NCBI RefSeq assembly: GCF_028751195.1
Contig: NZ_CP066784.1
Location: 3,720,001-3,784,000, forward strand
Length of the DNA stretch: 64,000 nucleotides
Source of the DNA: Alicyclobacillus sp. ALC3
Lineage (GTDB): Bacteria; Bacillota; Bacilli; Alicyclobacillales; Alicyclobacillaceae
Direction of reading: 5' to 3'
The notes beneath the pieces were generated by a model. It saw nothing but the letters and a program-made list of their open reading frames with translations, did no database searches and was not told where the DNA came from. Position 1 is the stretch's first letter, and the number at the start of each line of letters is the position of its first letter. The position numbers were made by a program, and so were the translations under genes. This document shows, piece after piece, positions 52,567 through 60,999 of the stretch.

Positions 52567-53373
52567 ATGAAGGGTGGACCAGGCGTGTATTTGGAGTCTC
52601 CTCAGAACCCCAAGATTCACCGCTGGAGCCAACTCAAGTCAAAGAAGGGCCGTGTGACCGAAGGGGCCTTTCTTGTTGAAGGTGTTCGGCTGGTGGACGA
52701 TTTGCTCCGTTCGTCCTTTGAAGTGGAAGCCGTACTGTGGGATGTCGGCACGGACAATTTGCCTGAGGACCTGACCGAGACTGCCCAGTTGCGAGGCGTG
52801 CCATTGATTGAGGTTGCACCGCGCGCGTTCGCAGCCGTGGCAGATACAGTGACGCCACAAGGCGTCATCGCCGTGGCAAAGCTTCCGCAGACGGGAGTCG
52901 AGCCGGGGTCGGTGGTATTCGGCCTCGTGTTGGACAACCTCCGTGATCCGGGGAACGTCGGTACGCTTGTCCGCAGTGCGGACGCGTTCGGCACAGACCT
53001 TGTCCTGTGCGGCAGTGGCACAGCCGATCCGTATTCGCCGAAGGTAGTTCGAGCATCCATGGGCGGGACGTTCCGCGTTCCCGTGCAAAGTGGGGACACG
53101 GCGGCGTTTTTGTCTGCATGGCGCCAAGCTTGGCCCGCAGGAAAGGTTGTTCTGGCGGACGCGCACGGCCAGGTCGACTGCGACCAGTTCGACTTTCGCG
53201 GACCGGTGCTCGTTGTGATTGGCAGTGAGGCGTCGGGGGCGTCGGTCGAGACGGAGGCACTTGCCACGGACACGTTGCAGATCCCGATGACGGGCATGGC
53301 CGACAGCCTCAACGCAGCGATTGCCGGTTCGGTTTTGCTCTACGAGGCCAATCGGCAGCGGCGCAGTCGGTAA
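52567..53373 (+). CDS. TrmH/SpoU-family RNA 2'-O-methyltransferase
   Basis: 268 aa. N-terminal substrate-binding domain (KGRVTEGAFLVEGVRLVDDL), then the SPOUT knot with motifs DNLRDPGNVGTLVRSADAFG, LVVIGSEASGAS and IPMTGMADSLNAAIAGSVLL. YsgA-like in Bacillus, located after rplT. GTG 52585 is an alternative start. Target RNA unknown. Confidence 0.93.
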   Translation: MKGGPGVYLESPQNPKIHRWSQLKSKKGRVTEGAFLVEGVRLVDDLLRSSFEVEAVLWDVGTDNLPEDLTETAQLRGVPLIEVAPRAFAAVADTVTPQGVIAVAKLPQTGVEPGSVVFGLVLDNLRDPGNVGTLVRSADAFGTDLVLCGSGTADPYSPKVVRASMGGTFRVPVQSGDTAAFLSAWRQAWPAGKVVLADAHGQVDCDQFDFRGPVLVVIGSEASGASVETEALATDTLQIPMTGMADSLNAAIAGSVLLYEANRQRRSR

Positions 53374-53416
53374 CGTGTCGGGTCTCTTGCGTGCGGTATA
53401 AGGGGGGAGAGGTTCG

Positions 53417-53950
53417 ATGTTGCGGGACTCTGCGTACATCTGGATTGGCCCATTGGTGGCCATGGTGGTCGCTCAAGTCTTAAAACCGCTGCTCATCATG
53501 TTGCGCTTGCGCCGCTTTGACTGGGCGCGCATGCGTCAGTCCGGAGGCATGCCGAGTTCGCACACGGCCTTAGTCGTGGCACTGGTCGCGGAGCTGTGGC
53601 TGCGGCAAGGCGGTCGAAATCCGATTCTCGGGATTGCCATTTTCATTGCTCTGATTGTCATGTACGACGCGGCAGGTGTACGCTGGCAGACAGGTCGACA
53701 GGCGGCTGTTCTCAATCGTCTGTTGAACGACCTGCGTGGACAGGCGGGACACACACAAGCGAATGTGCCATTAGTGCAGACTGACGAAAACACGACACAC
53801 AGAGTGAAAGGCCTGCAACCGTTGCCGGTTGCCAAGGCGCCGTGGTTCCTCGTTGACTGGCCGGTGCTCAATGAGCAAATCGGGCATAAACCGATCGAAG
53901 TGCTCGGCGGTTTCGTAGTTGGCATTGTCGTGGCATTGTATTTACATTGA
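53417..53950 (+). CDS. Divergent PAP2/YuiD-like membrane protein
   Basis: 177 aa, ATG 53417 with GGGGGGAGAGG upstream. Four or five hydrophobic segments; SGGMPSSHTALVVALVAELW carries the Ser-His pair of the acid-phosphatase-like family, and AAGVRWQTGRQAAVLNRLLN follows. DUF212/YuiD family. Activity unproven. Confidence 0.85.
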   Translation: MLRDSAYIWIGPLVAMVVAQVLKPLLIMLRLRRFDWARMRQSGGMPSSHTALVVALVAELWLRQGGRNPILGIAIFIALIVMYDAAGVRWQTGRQAAVLNRLLNDLRGQAGHTQANVPLVQTDENTTHRVKGLQPLPVAKAPWFLVDWPVLNEQIGHKPIEVLGGFVVGIVVALYLH

Positions 53951-54056
53951 TGACAGTCTAGTGCAAGTCCCCACTTCTGCAGACAGCGGAAACGGCATAG
54001 GGTAAGGGTAGCAAGATACTTCGTTCGCAACCGCGGATGGAAGGAGGACCCGGCCC

Positions 54057-54272
54057 ATGGACCGACAGTGGCGAGTCTACGCACCCTACCGGAGCCCGTT
54101 TGACCCCTGTCCGCCAACCGACCCCAAGGCTTTTATCGTCCCACCGAATCAATACGTAGTGTTTCAACCGAAAGGTCTGCGTCAGTTTGCGCCCCGGGAG
54201 GCGCTGAAGCGCGGCACTCTTTGGCCAGACTTGTACAGTCCCTACGACCCACCAAAAGGGGGTGGCCAGTGA
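54057..54272 (+). CDS. cotJA: Spore coat protein CotJA
   Basis: 71 aa. MDRQWRVYAPYRSPFDPCPP and PPNQYVVFQPKGLRQF show the Pro/Tyr-rich CotJA pattern. ATG 54057 has GGAGG upstream. The TGA overlaps the start of cotJB. Its usual partner cotJC is not next to it but 4.1 kb downstream. Confidence 0.9.
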   Translation: MDRQWRVYAPYRSPFDPCPPTDPKAFIVPPNQYVVFQPKGLRQFAPREALKRGTLWPDLYSPYDPPKGGGQ

Positions 54273-54535
54273 TGGCCAATCCCTTGCCACGCGAGTACTA
54301 CCAATACCTCGGGGAACTCCAGTCGGTGGACTTTGTTCTGGTTGAACTGACGCTGTATCTTGACACGCATCCGGATGATGCGCAGGCAATCGCGCAATTT
54401 GGGCAGTTTCAACGCCGCAAAATGGCGCTCATGTCTCAAATTGAGAATGCCTACGGTCCACTCCGCGAATACGGCAACAGCCCGGCCGGAAATCACTGGT
54501 CATGGGCAGACAGCCCATGGCCTTGGCAAGTGTAA
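54272..54535 (+). CDS. cotJB: Spore coat protein CotJB
   Basis: 87 aa, ATG 54272 (or GTG 54269) with AAGGGGGTGG upstream. REYYQYLGELQSVDFVLVEL and TLYLDTHPDDAQAIAQFGQF match CotJB. Ends WADSPWPWQV. In Bacillus cotJA-cotJB-cotJC form one operon; here cotJB is followed by a hairpin and unrelated genes. Confidence 0.92.
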   Translation: MANPLPREYYQYLGELQSVDFVLVELTLYLDTHPDDAQAIAQFGQFQRRKMALMSQIENAYGPLREYGNSPAGNHWSWADSPWPWQV

Positions 54536-54591
54536 GTGACGAATGAGTAGGGAATACTTTGTCGATTGCACATACGCTCGGTGAATGGGAG

Positions 54592-54615
54592 GCAGGCGGA
54601 AATGGAACCGCCTGC
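54592..54615 (+). terminator. Stem-loop after cotJB
   Basis: GCAGGCGG and CCGCCTGC form a perfect 8-bp stem with an 8-nt loop, 57 nt past the cotJB stop. No T-run. A weak terminator candidate. Confidence 0.5.
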
Positions 54616-55058
54616 AAGACCCACAATGGAGGTCCGTTGCACACAGCTGCGGTCGTGGCCGGTGTCCCGGACCGCCCCACATCGCGTCCTCTGACTCGCG
54701 CGTACCCGGAACTTCCTCGCGAATGATGTACATTTCTTCCTTCCGTTCCTCTGCTGTACGCTAGCACTCGGCATAACCCTCTCAAACCTCCTTAAGGCTG
54801 CCCCGACGTGTTATCCTGCCCGCACGACCCAATACCGTGTACATAATGCGTTTTCAGGACGTAAAGGTTTCAAAATAAAGGTGCCGCGCATCGTTAACAA
54901 CTCGCGTGTTCTGGTGCAGACTCAATATTCTGCAACGGAACAGTGTTTCGTAAGAGTGCGAAATAGCAGTGCGTTCCGCAATGAAACTTCTTCACTATAG
55001 GAAATTTCGGCGGTTTTCCGCATCTGGACGAATATTTTGGTTCAATTTGTGCTTGATT
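54616..55058. other. Stretch without a firmly supported gene
   Basis: A minus-strand frame at 54500-54733 (77 codons, GGAAGG 5 nt before its ATG, one CGSC) overlaps cotJB and matches no family I know; I do not call it. From 54840 the DNA turns AT-rich, suggesting a promoter region for yhbD. Confidence 0.45.
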
Positions 55059-55080
55059 ACGTAACAATGTTTTGTTATGT
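55059..55080 (+). promoter_or_regulatory. Palindromic operator candidate ahead of yhbD
   Basis: ACGTAACAA and TTGTTATGT are 9-nt arms (8 of 9 complementary) around 4 nt, 21 nt before the yhbD start. An operator for the HTH protein encoded next is plausible but unproven. Confidence 0.5.
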
Positions 55081-55101
55081 TCTTTACAGAGGTGAACACG
55101 G

Positions 55102-55734
55102 ATGGACCAGGAACTGATTTCAAAGAAGGAACTGCTGGACCTCACAGGTATCTCCTACGGACAGTTGTACCGTTGGAAGCGCAAAAATTTGATTCCGGAG
55201 GAATGGTTCATTCGAAAGTCTTCATTTACTGGGCAGGAGACTTTCTTCCCAAAGGAGCAGATCCTTCCGCGAATCAGGCGCATCTTGAACATGAAAGACG
55301 ACTTGTCGCTCGACGAAATCGCAGGACAGTTTTCTCCAGTGCCGGAGGTCTCTGTGTCCGTGGACGAGGTGCGTAGAAGGGGACTTGTGCAAGGTACTGT
55401 CCTCGATGCGTATTTGCAGTTGCGGCCTGGGACGATGGTCTTCCTATTTGACGGTCTGTTGGCGCTCTATGTGTTCAACAGGTTGCTACTGTCCGGAGAC
55501 GTGAACCTTCAGGAAGGTGAACTCATCCTGAGAGTGTTGGAAGAGCATTACGACAAGTTCAAAGGCAAGGACTGCGAGTTTGTCATGATTCGAAAGCTAG
55601 GCGTCGCAACCACAGCGTTAGTGTCGAGTCCCTGTGATTTGTTCATGGAAAGCGGCGCGAAAGTGGTTGCAAAGCTCAATCTAGCCAATTGTGTCGAAGA
55701 CTTGCGCTTGCAGGTCGTGACCTGGGAAGGGTGA
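55102..55734 (+). CDS. yhbD: YhbD-like protein with MerR-type HTH
   Basis: 210 aa, ATG 55102 with AGAGGTGAACACGG upstream. The first 60 residues form a MerR-like helix-turn-helix (SKKELLDLTGISYGQLYRWK...), the rest is the DUF4004-type domain (FLFDGLLALYVFNRLLLSGD). In Bacillus yhbD precedes the two bactofilin genes yhbE and yhbF, exactly as here. Probably a regulator or partner of the bactofilins. Confidence 0.85.
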   Translation: MDQELISKKELLDLTGISYGQLYRWKRKNLIPEEWFIRKSSFTGQETFFPKEQILPRIRRILNMKDDLSLDEIAGQFSPVPEVSVSVDEVRRRGLVQGTVLDAYLQLRPGTMVFLFDGLLALYVFNRLLLSGDVNLQEGELILRVLEEHYDKFKGKDCEFVMIRKLGVATTALVSSPCDLFMESGAKVVAKLNLANCVEDLRLQVVTWEG

Positions 55735-55740
55735 GGAACG

Positions 55741-56346
55741 GTGGGGGAACAAAGGGAACGACCCAATCTCGAAATCCATGGAATTGGTACGGCTTCTGGA
55801 GGTACCTACAACCTGATTCGTATTCACGGTAAAGCCACCATTGATGGCGACGTGGTGTGCACGCGACTCGATGTACACGGTGTTGTTTCTGTTTCAGGTG
55901 ATTTAGAGGCCGACCACGTTCACGTACACGGACAGTCCGAAATTGCGGGCCGGCTCATCAGTACAGAAGTGCAACTGAACGGCGGTTTGAACGTGGGTGG
56001 TGACTGCAGTGCCGAATCGTTTCGCGGACATGGCGTATTTCAAATCGATGGTTTGCTGAATGCCGAGCACATTGAGGTGAAAATACACGGCCCGAGTCGA
56101 GCCAAGGAAATCGGCGGACAGTCGATCGAAATCCGTGGTGAACGACGGTCCCCGCTCGGGCGATGGAAGAAGCTGCGTGTGGACACTGTGGAGGGGGATG
56201 ACGTTCGTCTGGAATCGACTCAGGCGAGGGTCGTTCGGGGCAATCGAGTGTTTGTGGGCCGAGGATGCGATGTGGAGGGCGTTGAGTACCGGGTCGATTT
56301 CCAGTCGACAGAAGGCTCCGCGGTGCACGCTGAACAGAAACTGTAA
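55741..56346 (+). CDS. bacE: Bactofilin (BacE/YhbE-like)
   Basis: 201 aa, GTG 55741. A right-handed beta-helix of short repeats (GKATIDGDVVCTRLDVHGVV, SVSGDLEADHVHVHGQ) fits the bactofilin/polymer-forming cytoskeletal family. Bactofilins polymerise without nucleotide and scaffold wall or flagellar functions. It is the second gene of the yhbDEF-type operon, 6 nt after yhbD. Confidence 0.87.
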   Translation: MGEQRERPNLEIHGIGTASGGTYNLIRIHGKATIDGDVVCTRLDVHGVVSVSGDLEADHVHVHGQSEIAGRLISTEVQLNGGLNVGGDCSAESFRGHGVFQIDGLLNAEHIEVKIHGPSRAKEIGGQSIEIRGERRSPLGRWKKLRVDTVEGDDVRLESTQARVVRGNRVFVGRGCDVEGVEYRVDFQSTEGSAVHAEQKL

Positions 56347-56382
56347 CTGAAGTCTTGTGACTTCAAATGCGGAGGTGCGAGC

Positions 56383-56988
56383 ATGGAGCGACAAATGTCG
56401 CGCAGGAGAGATTTGCGGGTGACTGGCAACGGATCAACGTCTGGTGGTACTTACCAAAACGTTCGCCTAGTCGGTGAAGGTAGTGTCGATGGACACCTCG
56501 AATGCCAGAAGTTTCGGGCCATTGGGTCGTTTCAGTGCAAAGGAGACGTGCACGCCGAACACCTTCGAGTCGTCGGAACGGTTGATGTAGACGGTACTCT
56601 GTACGGGGGCCGTACCAGAGTCACAGGAGAGCTCTCGACGACAGGGGACTGCAACGCAGATGTTCTGGAAGTTCGCGGAACACTCAGGGTCGATGGCCTG
56701 GTTAACGCCGACCGGATCGACATTCGCCTGTATGGGCCTGCGCGCTGCACAGACATCGGTGGCACTGTCATTCGCATTCGCCCGAGTTTGACGTTTCGTT
56801 CCAGCGACAAGGGACTGTCGGCTGAAACGATTGAAGGAGATGAGGTTCATTTGCAGGATGTCCGAGTCCACGTCGTGCGTGGAAAACGTGTGTGGATCGG
56901 GCCGGGCTGTGAGATTGGCAGAGTCGAGTACACTGACGAACTGCATGAAGCAAAGGGCGCGAGCATAACTGAGTCCCGGAGAGTGTAA
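56383..56988 (+). CDS. bacF: Bactofilin (BacF/YhbF-like)
   Basis: 201 aa, ATG 56383 with GGAGGTG upstream. Same length and repeat plan as the previous protein (SGGTYQNVRLVGEGSVDGHL, GDVHAEHLRVVGTVDVDGTL), so a tandem paralogue. The two probably co-polymerise, as reported for BacE and BacF. Confidence 0.87.
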   Translation: MERQMSRRRDLRVTGNGSTSGGTYQNVRLVGEGSVDGHLECQKFRAIGSFQCKGDVHAEHLRVVGTVDVDGTLYGGRTRVTGELSTTGDCNADVLEVRGTLRVDGLVNADRIDIRLYGPARCTDIGGTVIRIRPSLTFRSSDKGLSAETIEGDEVHLQDVRVHVVRGKRVWIGPGCEIGRVEYTDELHEAKGASITESRRV

Positions 56989-57028
56989 AAATACCCATAA
57001 ACTTAAAAAGGAGAGGCGGAAACTCGCA

Positions 57029-58555
57029 GTGAAGGAACGTGACTCGAGATTTGGACTCATCATCGTGGGACTCTTGCTGGGCATCTTGATGTCCGCTATG
57101 GATAACACAATTGTCGCGACCGCCATGGGGACGATTGTGGCCCATCTAGGTGGACTCGACAAGTTCGTCTGGGTGACGTCTGCATATATGGTCACAGAAA
57201 TGGCTGGAATGCCTATCTTCGGCAAGTTGTCCGACATGTACGGACGCAAGCGTTTTTTTATTTTCGGCATTATTCTGTTCCTCGCAGGGTCCATGCTGTG
57301 TGGCACATCGCAGTCGATTACACAATTGATTGTATACCGGGCGATTCAGGGTGTCGGCGGCGGGGCATTGGCGCCAATCGCGTTTACCATTATCTTCGAT
57401 GTCGCACCGATTGAGAAGCGAGGTACTATGGGCGGCATGTTCGGCGCAGTGTTCGGTCTTGCGAGTATTTTTGGACCTCTTCTGGGTGCGTACATTACAG
57501 AGTACATCAATTGGCACTGGGTGTTTTACATCAATGTTCCAATCGGGGTGGCGGCATTCATCCTTGTGGCCTTCTTTTACCATGAATCTGTCGATCACGC
57601 TCGCCGCATAATCGACTGGGTAGGTGTCGCAACCTTGGTGCCTGCGATTGCAGCAATGATGGTTGCACTCCAACTCGGTGGAGCTAAGTACGCTTGGGGG
57701 TCGGCCCGGATTTTGGGCCTGTTCGCGCTCGCGGCCGCGTTGTTCGCCGCATTTCTGTTCGTGGAAACAAAGGTGCCTGAACCGATCATCTCGTACAGTA
57801 TGTTCCGCAAACGCCTTTTCGCGTACAGCAGCATCATATCGCTTCTGCAAGGTGCTACGTATATCGTCGCAGTCCTCTACATCCCAATTTTCGTTCAAGG
57901 CGTGTTCGGGGGAACGGCGACGAACTCGGGAATGACGTTGCTTCCTATGATGCTCGGCACCGTGATCGCGAGTCAAATTGGAATTGTGTTTGCGCGCAAG
58001 GTCACATTTCGCACGATCATGCTGGTCTCTGGGGCCATCTTTGCAGCCGGCATCTTGGCGCTCGGCACGCTTACGCCGGAGTCGACACGTATTTTGGTGA
58101 CCACGTACATGGTGATTGTCGGGTTTGGCACTGGGGCGTTCTTCTCGGTCCTTGGCGTCTCCTCGATTCAACCATTTTCTGCGGTGCAGCGTGGTACCGC
58201 GAGTTCGACAGTCACTTTCCTGCGGTCGCTCGGGATGACGGTCGGCATCACCGTGTTCGGCATCGTGCAGCGCAACATTATGCAACACCACCTCACCGCG
58301 GCGTTTACGGGGATTCCAGCCGCACACAGATTCAACGTCACGGACCCACACGCAATTCTATCTCCGACACTGAGGGCGCACATCCCTACCCAGGTCCTCA
58401 CGAAGATCACGAACGCGTTGTCAATTTCGGTCGTCCATACTTTCCTCTGGGCGCTCGTACCCGCCGTACTCGTACTGGTCTTTGTTAGTTTGATGGGACC
58501 AGAACGCATGAGCTTCATGGCGGAGTCCTCAGTTGTCGAGGCCGAAAGTTCGTAA
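57029..58555 (+). CDS. DHA2-family MFS drug efflux pump
   Basis: 508 aa, GTG 57029 with GAGAGGCGG upstream. Fourteen predicted helices; motif D/A region MDNTIVATAMGTI, GKLSDMYGRKR (motif A) and VYRAIQGVGGGALAP (motif C-like) are typical of EmrB/QacA-type proton-coupled drug pumps. It follows the bactofilins by 40 nt on the same strand. Substrate unknown. Confidence 0.93.
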   Translation: MKERDSRFGLIIVGLLLGILMSAMDNTIVATAMGTIVAHLGGLDKFVWVTSAYMVTEMAGMPIFGKLSDMYGRKRFFIFGIILFLAGSMLCGTSQSITQLIVYRAIQGVGGGALAPIAFTIIFDVAPIEKRGTMGGMFGAVFGLASIFGPLLGAYITEYINWHWVFYINVPIGVAAFILVAFFYHESVDHARRIIDWVGVATLVPAIAAMMVALQLGGAKYAWGSARILGLFALAAALFAAFLFVETKVPEPIISYSMFRKRLFAYSSIISLLQGATYIVAVLYIPIFVQGVFGGTATNSGMTLLPMMLGTVIASQIGIVFARKVTFRTIMLVSGAIFAAGILALGTLTPESTRILVTTYMVIVGFGTGAFFSVLGVSSIQPFSAVQRGTASSTVTFLRSLGMTVGITVFGIVQRNIMQHHLTAAFTGIPAAHRFNVTDPHAILSPTLRAHIPTQVLTKITNALSISVVHTFLWALVPAVLVLVFVSLMGPERMSFMAESSVVEAESS

Positions 58556-58583
58556 TCACGTCTTTCAAACCGGGTGAGTTGGC

Positions 58584-58610
58584 ATAGCAATAGGCTATAT
58601 TCACATATAT
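58584..58610 (+). promoter_or_regulatory. Possible sigma-E promoter of cotJC
   Basis: ATA at 58584-58586 and CATATAT at 58604-58610 resemble the -35 and -10 of mother-cell sigma-E promoters (ATA and CATACAnT) at roughly the right spacing. cotJ genes are known sigma-E targets. Weak consensus evidence only. Confidence 0.35.
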
Positions 58611-58643
58611 ATCCGTGAAGCATCTCACGGGGGTGGATGAGGC

Positions 58644-59213
58644 GTGTGGATTTATGAGAAAAAGCTGCAGTATCCGGTGCGAGTCAGTAAGTGCGACCCT
58701 CGTCTGGCGAAGTTTTTGATCGAACAGTACGGTGGCGCAGACGGGGAACTCGCAGCGGCGCTGCGCTATCTGAACCAGCGTTACACCATCCCCGACAAAG
58801 TGATTGGCCTCTTGACGGATATTGGCACAGAGGAGTTCGCGCACCTTGAGATGATTGCGACCATGGTCTACAAACTCACAAAAGACGCGTCCGCCGAGCA
58901 GATGAAGACTGCCGGACTTGGCGACCACTACGCCAATCACGACAAGGCGCTGTTTTACCACAACGCCGCAGGGATTCCGTGGACAGCGGCCTACATCCAA
59001 GCCAAGGGTGACCCGATTGCTGACTTGTACGAGGACATCGCAGCGGAGGAAAAGGCGCGTGCCACGTACCAGTGGCTGATTGACATGACGGACGATGTGG
59101 ACATCCAGGACAGCCTGAAGTTCCTGCGCGAGCGCGAGATTATCCATGCGCTTCGATTTCGAGAAGCGGTCGAGATGCTGAAGAACTACCAAGAGGAGCA
59201 GAAAGTGTTTTAG
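58644..59213 (+). CDS. cotJC: Spore coat protein CotJC (manganese-catalase-like)
   Basis: 189 aa, GTG 58644 (GGATGAGG upstream). Starts MWIYEKKLQYPVRVSKCDPR; metal ligands Glu of GADGELAAALRY, Glu-His of GTEEFAHLEMI, Glu of IAAEEKARATYQW and His of EREIIHALRF fit the di-manganese catalase fold. Coat component of the cotJ set, but here 4.1 kb from cotJA-cotJB, with its own likely promoter. Confidence 0.95.
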   Translation: MWIYEKKLQYPVRVSKCDPRLAKFLIEQYGGADGELAAALRYLNQRYTIPDKVIGLLTDIGTEEFAHLEMIATMVYKLTKDASAEQMKTAGLGDHYANHDKALFYHNAAGIPWTAAYIQAKGDPIADLYEDIAAEEKARATYQWLIDMTDDVDIQDSLKFLREREIIHALRFREAVEMLKNYQEEQKVF

Positions 59214-59768
59214 ATTGCGTTTGACGGCCGCCTGTGGTCGCGAGACGGCATTACCTATCCAACTTCATCAATGAGGACAAATGACGGTTCGTCTAGTTGA
59301 TTGGCGCATGTCTTTACTTGTTTGAGAGAGAGGCGGACCCGGTATCTGTTTTCAGATGCCTCTGTATCCAATGGTCGATGATCGCAATGTCACACCATCC
59401 AGGTATGAGATTGCGGATCCTAGAGTATGGAATCGTAACACTAACATAGTGGCCCGGAAGGTGTATTTGGGAGACACCTCAACGGACATTCTCCCCTATG
59501 CGGCACAGACCCGAAGACAGGACCTTACTGGACTACCGCCTGCAGACACCTGTGTTGGTGATGTAGATGTGTTTCGCGATGAGACCTTGGATTATGTAGC
59601 CAGGCGAGTATGGCGACATGCTATAAAAGTGATAATTACCAGAAAAATGGGAAAAAATGGGTAAAGGTCACAGGGCATTGTTGTGAGCCCGGCTTTTCGA
59701 TCGAGAAAGAACTGGTGGGTGATGTTGACGACCTAGGAGCTAACTCGAGAAAATTATCGGTCAGGTAT
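59214..59768. other. 555-nt stretch without a supported gene
   Basis: An open frame at 59356-59664 (+) starts inside a small stem (GGTATCTG/CAGATGCC, 59340-59361), has no ribosome site and resembles nothing known; not called. The stem may be the cotJC terminator. Confidence 0.45.
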
Positions 59769-59808
59769 GAAAGCGCTTGTTGACATCGCTTTCGCGAGGC
59801 TGTATATT
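59769..59808 (+). promoter_or_regulatory. Promoter and LacI-type operator of the lacI-family gene
   Basis: TTGACA at 59780-59785 and TATATT at 59803-59808 are spaced exactly 17 nt. The palindrome AAGCGCTT (59771-59778, within GAAAGCGCTTG) abuts the -35 and matches the core operator of LacI/GalR proteins, so autoregulation is likely. Confidence 0.75.
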
Positions 59809-59882
59809 ACGAAATATATCAAGAACTGTACTTTTCTTTGATAAAAATCGAAACGTTTCTATTCTGCGAAGAGGTGCACTCG

Positions 59883-60899
59883 ATGTCCACGATCAAGGAT
59901 GTTGCAAAAGCTGCAAATGTATCCTTATCTACCGTGTCACTAGCTTTGAGAAGTGATCCAAAGGTAAAGGAGTCGACGCGGCGTCGTGTGCTAGAAGTTG
60001 CCCGTGAGTTGCAATACCGACCGAACGGAATCGCGCGAGACCTCAAAACGAGGAAAACGGATACCATCTGCATCCTGCTACACGACCTCGGCGGTCCATT
60101 TTACTCAGAGTTGATTCGTGGCGTTCAGGAAGTCGCCAAAAGTAGCGGATACAACACAATTGCGAGTGGGTCTCTTGGCGGGCGCAACGGGTCGGCAGTG
60201 AAGCTGCTCTCTGAAAGAAGGGTTGACGGTGCCATCGTACTCGCTCCAGATGTCGAGGACGAAGTCATTGTCCAAGCGGCTGGCGAGGACTTGCCGATTG
60301 TCGTCTTGGACCGAGAATTAACAGGTGATTTTGTATACAGCGTCCGGGTAGACAATGAGCAAGGTGGATATCAAGTAACACGCCATCTACTAGAGATGGG
60401 GAATCGACGAATTGTGTTTGTAGGTGGACCTGCTGACTCGTTCGATGCAGAGCTCCGCTATCGCGGCTACGCAAAGGCGATGGGAGAATTTTCGGCGCTT
60501 GTATCGAAACGTTTCGATTACAACGGCCAATTTACTGAGCAAGGCGGTTATACGGTTGGGAAGGTCCTGGGTGCACAGCCGGAGTTGCCGGACGCCATTT
60601 TCGCGTCGAATGATGAAATGGCGCTTGGCATTCTCCGGGCATTTGAAGAAAAGGGAATCCGGGTACCAGATGATGTTGCGCTGGCGGGATTTGACAATAT
60701 TCGGATAGCAGAGTATGTTCGCCCGCCACTAACAACAGTGCAGCAGCCAATGTATGAGATGGGTGCAGTAGCTGCGCAACTGTTACTTCAGGCGCTATCA
60801 GGAAGTAAGGCACTTGGTTCGGTACGGTTGGCTACTAATCTAGTAGCCCGTCAATCCTCACAACGCCACGTCAGTCAGGGGAATAAAACAAAAGTTTAG
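59883..60899 (+). CDS. LacI/GalR-family transcriptional regulator
   Basis: 338 aa, ATG 59883 with GAGGTG 7 nt upstream. HTH TIKDVAKAANVSLSTVSLAL with the hinge YRPNGIARDLKTRKT, then the periplasmic-binding-protein-like sensor core (GGPFYSELIRGVQEVAKSSG, DAIFASNDEMALGILRAFEE, ALAGFDNIRIAEYVRPPLTT). Probably controls itself and the peptide-type importer that follows. Ligand unknown. Confidence 0.94.
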   Translation: MSTIKDVAKAANVSLSTVSLALRSDPKVKESTRRRVLEVARELQYRPNGIARDLKTRKTDTICILLHDLGGPFYSELIRGVQEVAKSSGYNTIASGSLGGRNGSAVKLLSERRVDGAIVLAPDVEDEVIVQAAGEDLPIVVLDRELTGDFVYSVRVDNEQGGYQVTRHLLEMGNRRIVFVGGPADSFDAELRYRGYAKAMGEFSALVSKRFDYNGQFTEQGGYTVGKVLGAQPELPDAIFASNDEMALGILRAFEEKGIRVPDDVALAGFDNIRIAEYVRPPLTTVQQPMYEMGAVAAQLLLQALSGSKALGSVRLATNLVARQSSQRHVSQGNKTKV

Positions 60900-60928
60900 A
60901 TATGAAGGGAGTTTCCCTATTTCATATC
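60899..60928 (+). terminator. Inverted repeat after the lacI-family gene
   Basis: GATATGAAGGGA and TCCC..TTCATATC pair imperfectly around a short loop right after the stop codon. No T-run; it may be a terminator or a processing stem before the importer genes. Confidence 0.45.
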
Positions 60929-60999
60929 GGCCAGACCACCTTCTTTAAGTACGTCAGGCGGTCCGATGCACATTCCTTGATTTAGAGGGGGGTTTTACA

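Noticed and set aside
54500..54733. 77-codon minus-strand frame after cotJB
   Set aside because: It has a fair ribosome site but overlaps cotJB and shows no family likeness; kept only as a note.
59356..59664. 102-codon open frame
   Set aside because: It starts in a stem-loop, has no ribosome site and no recognisable protein pattern.
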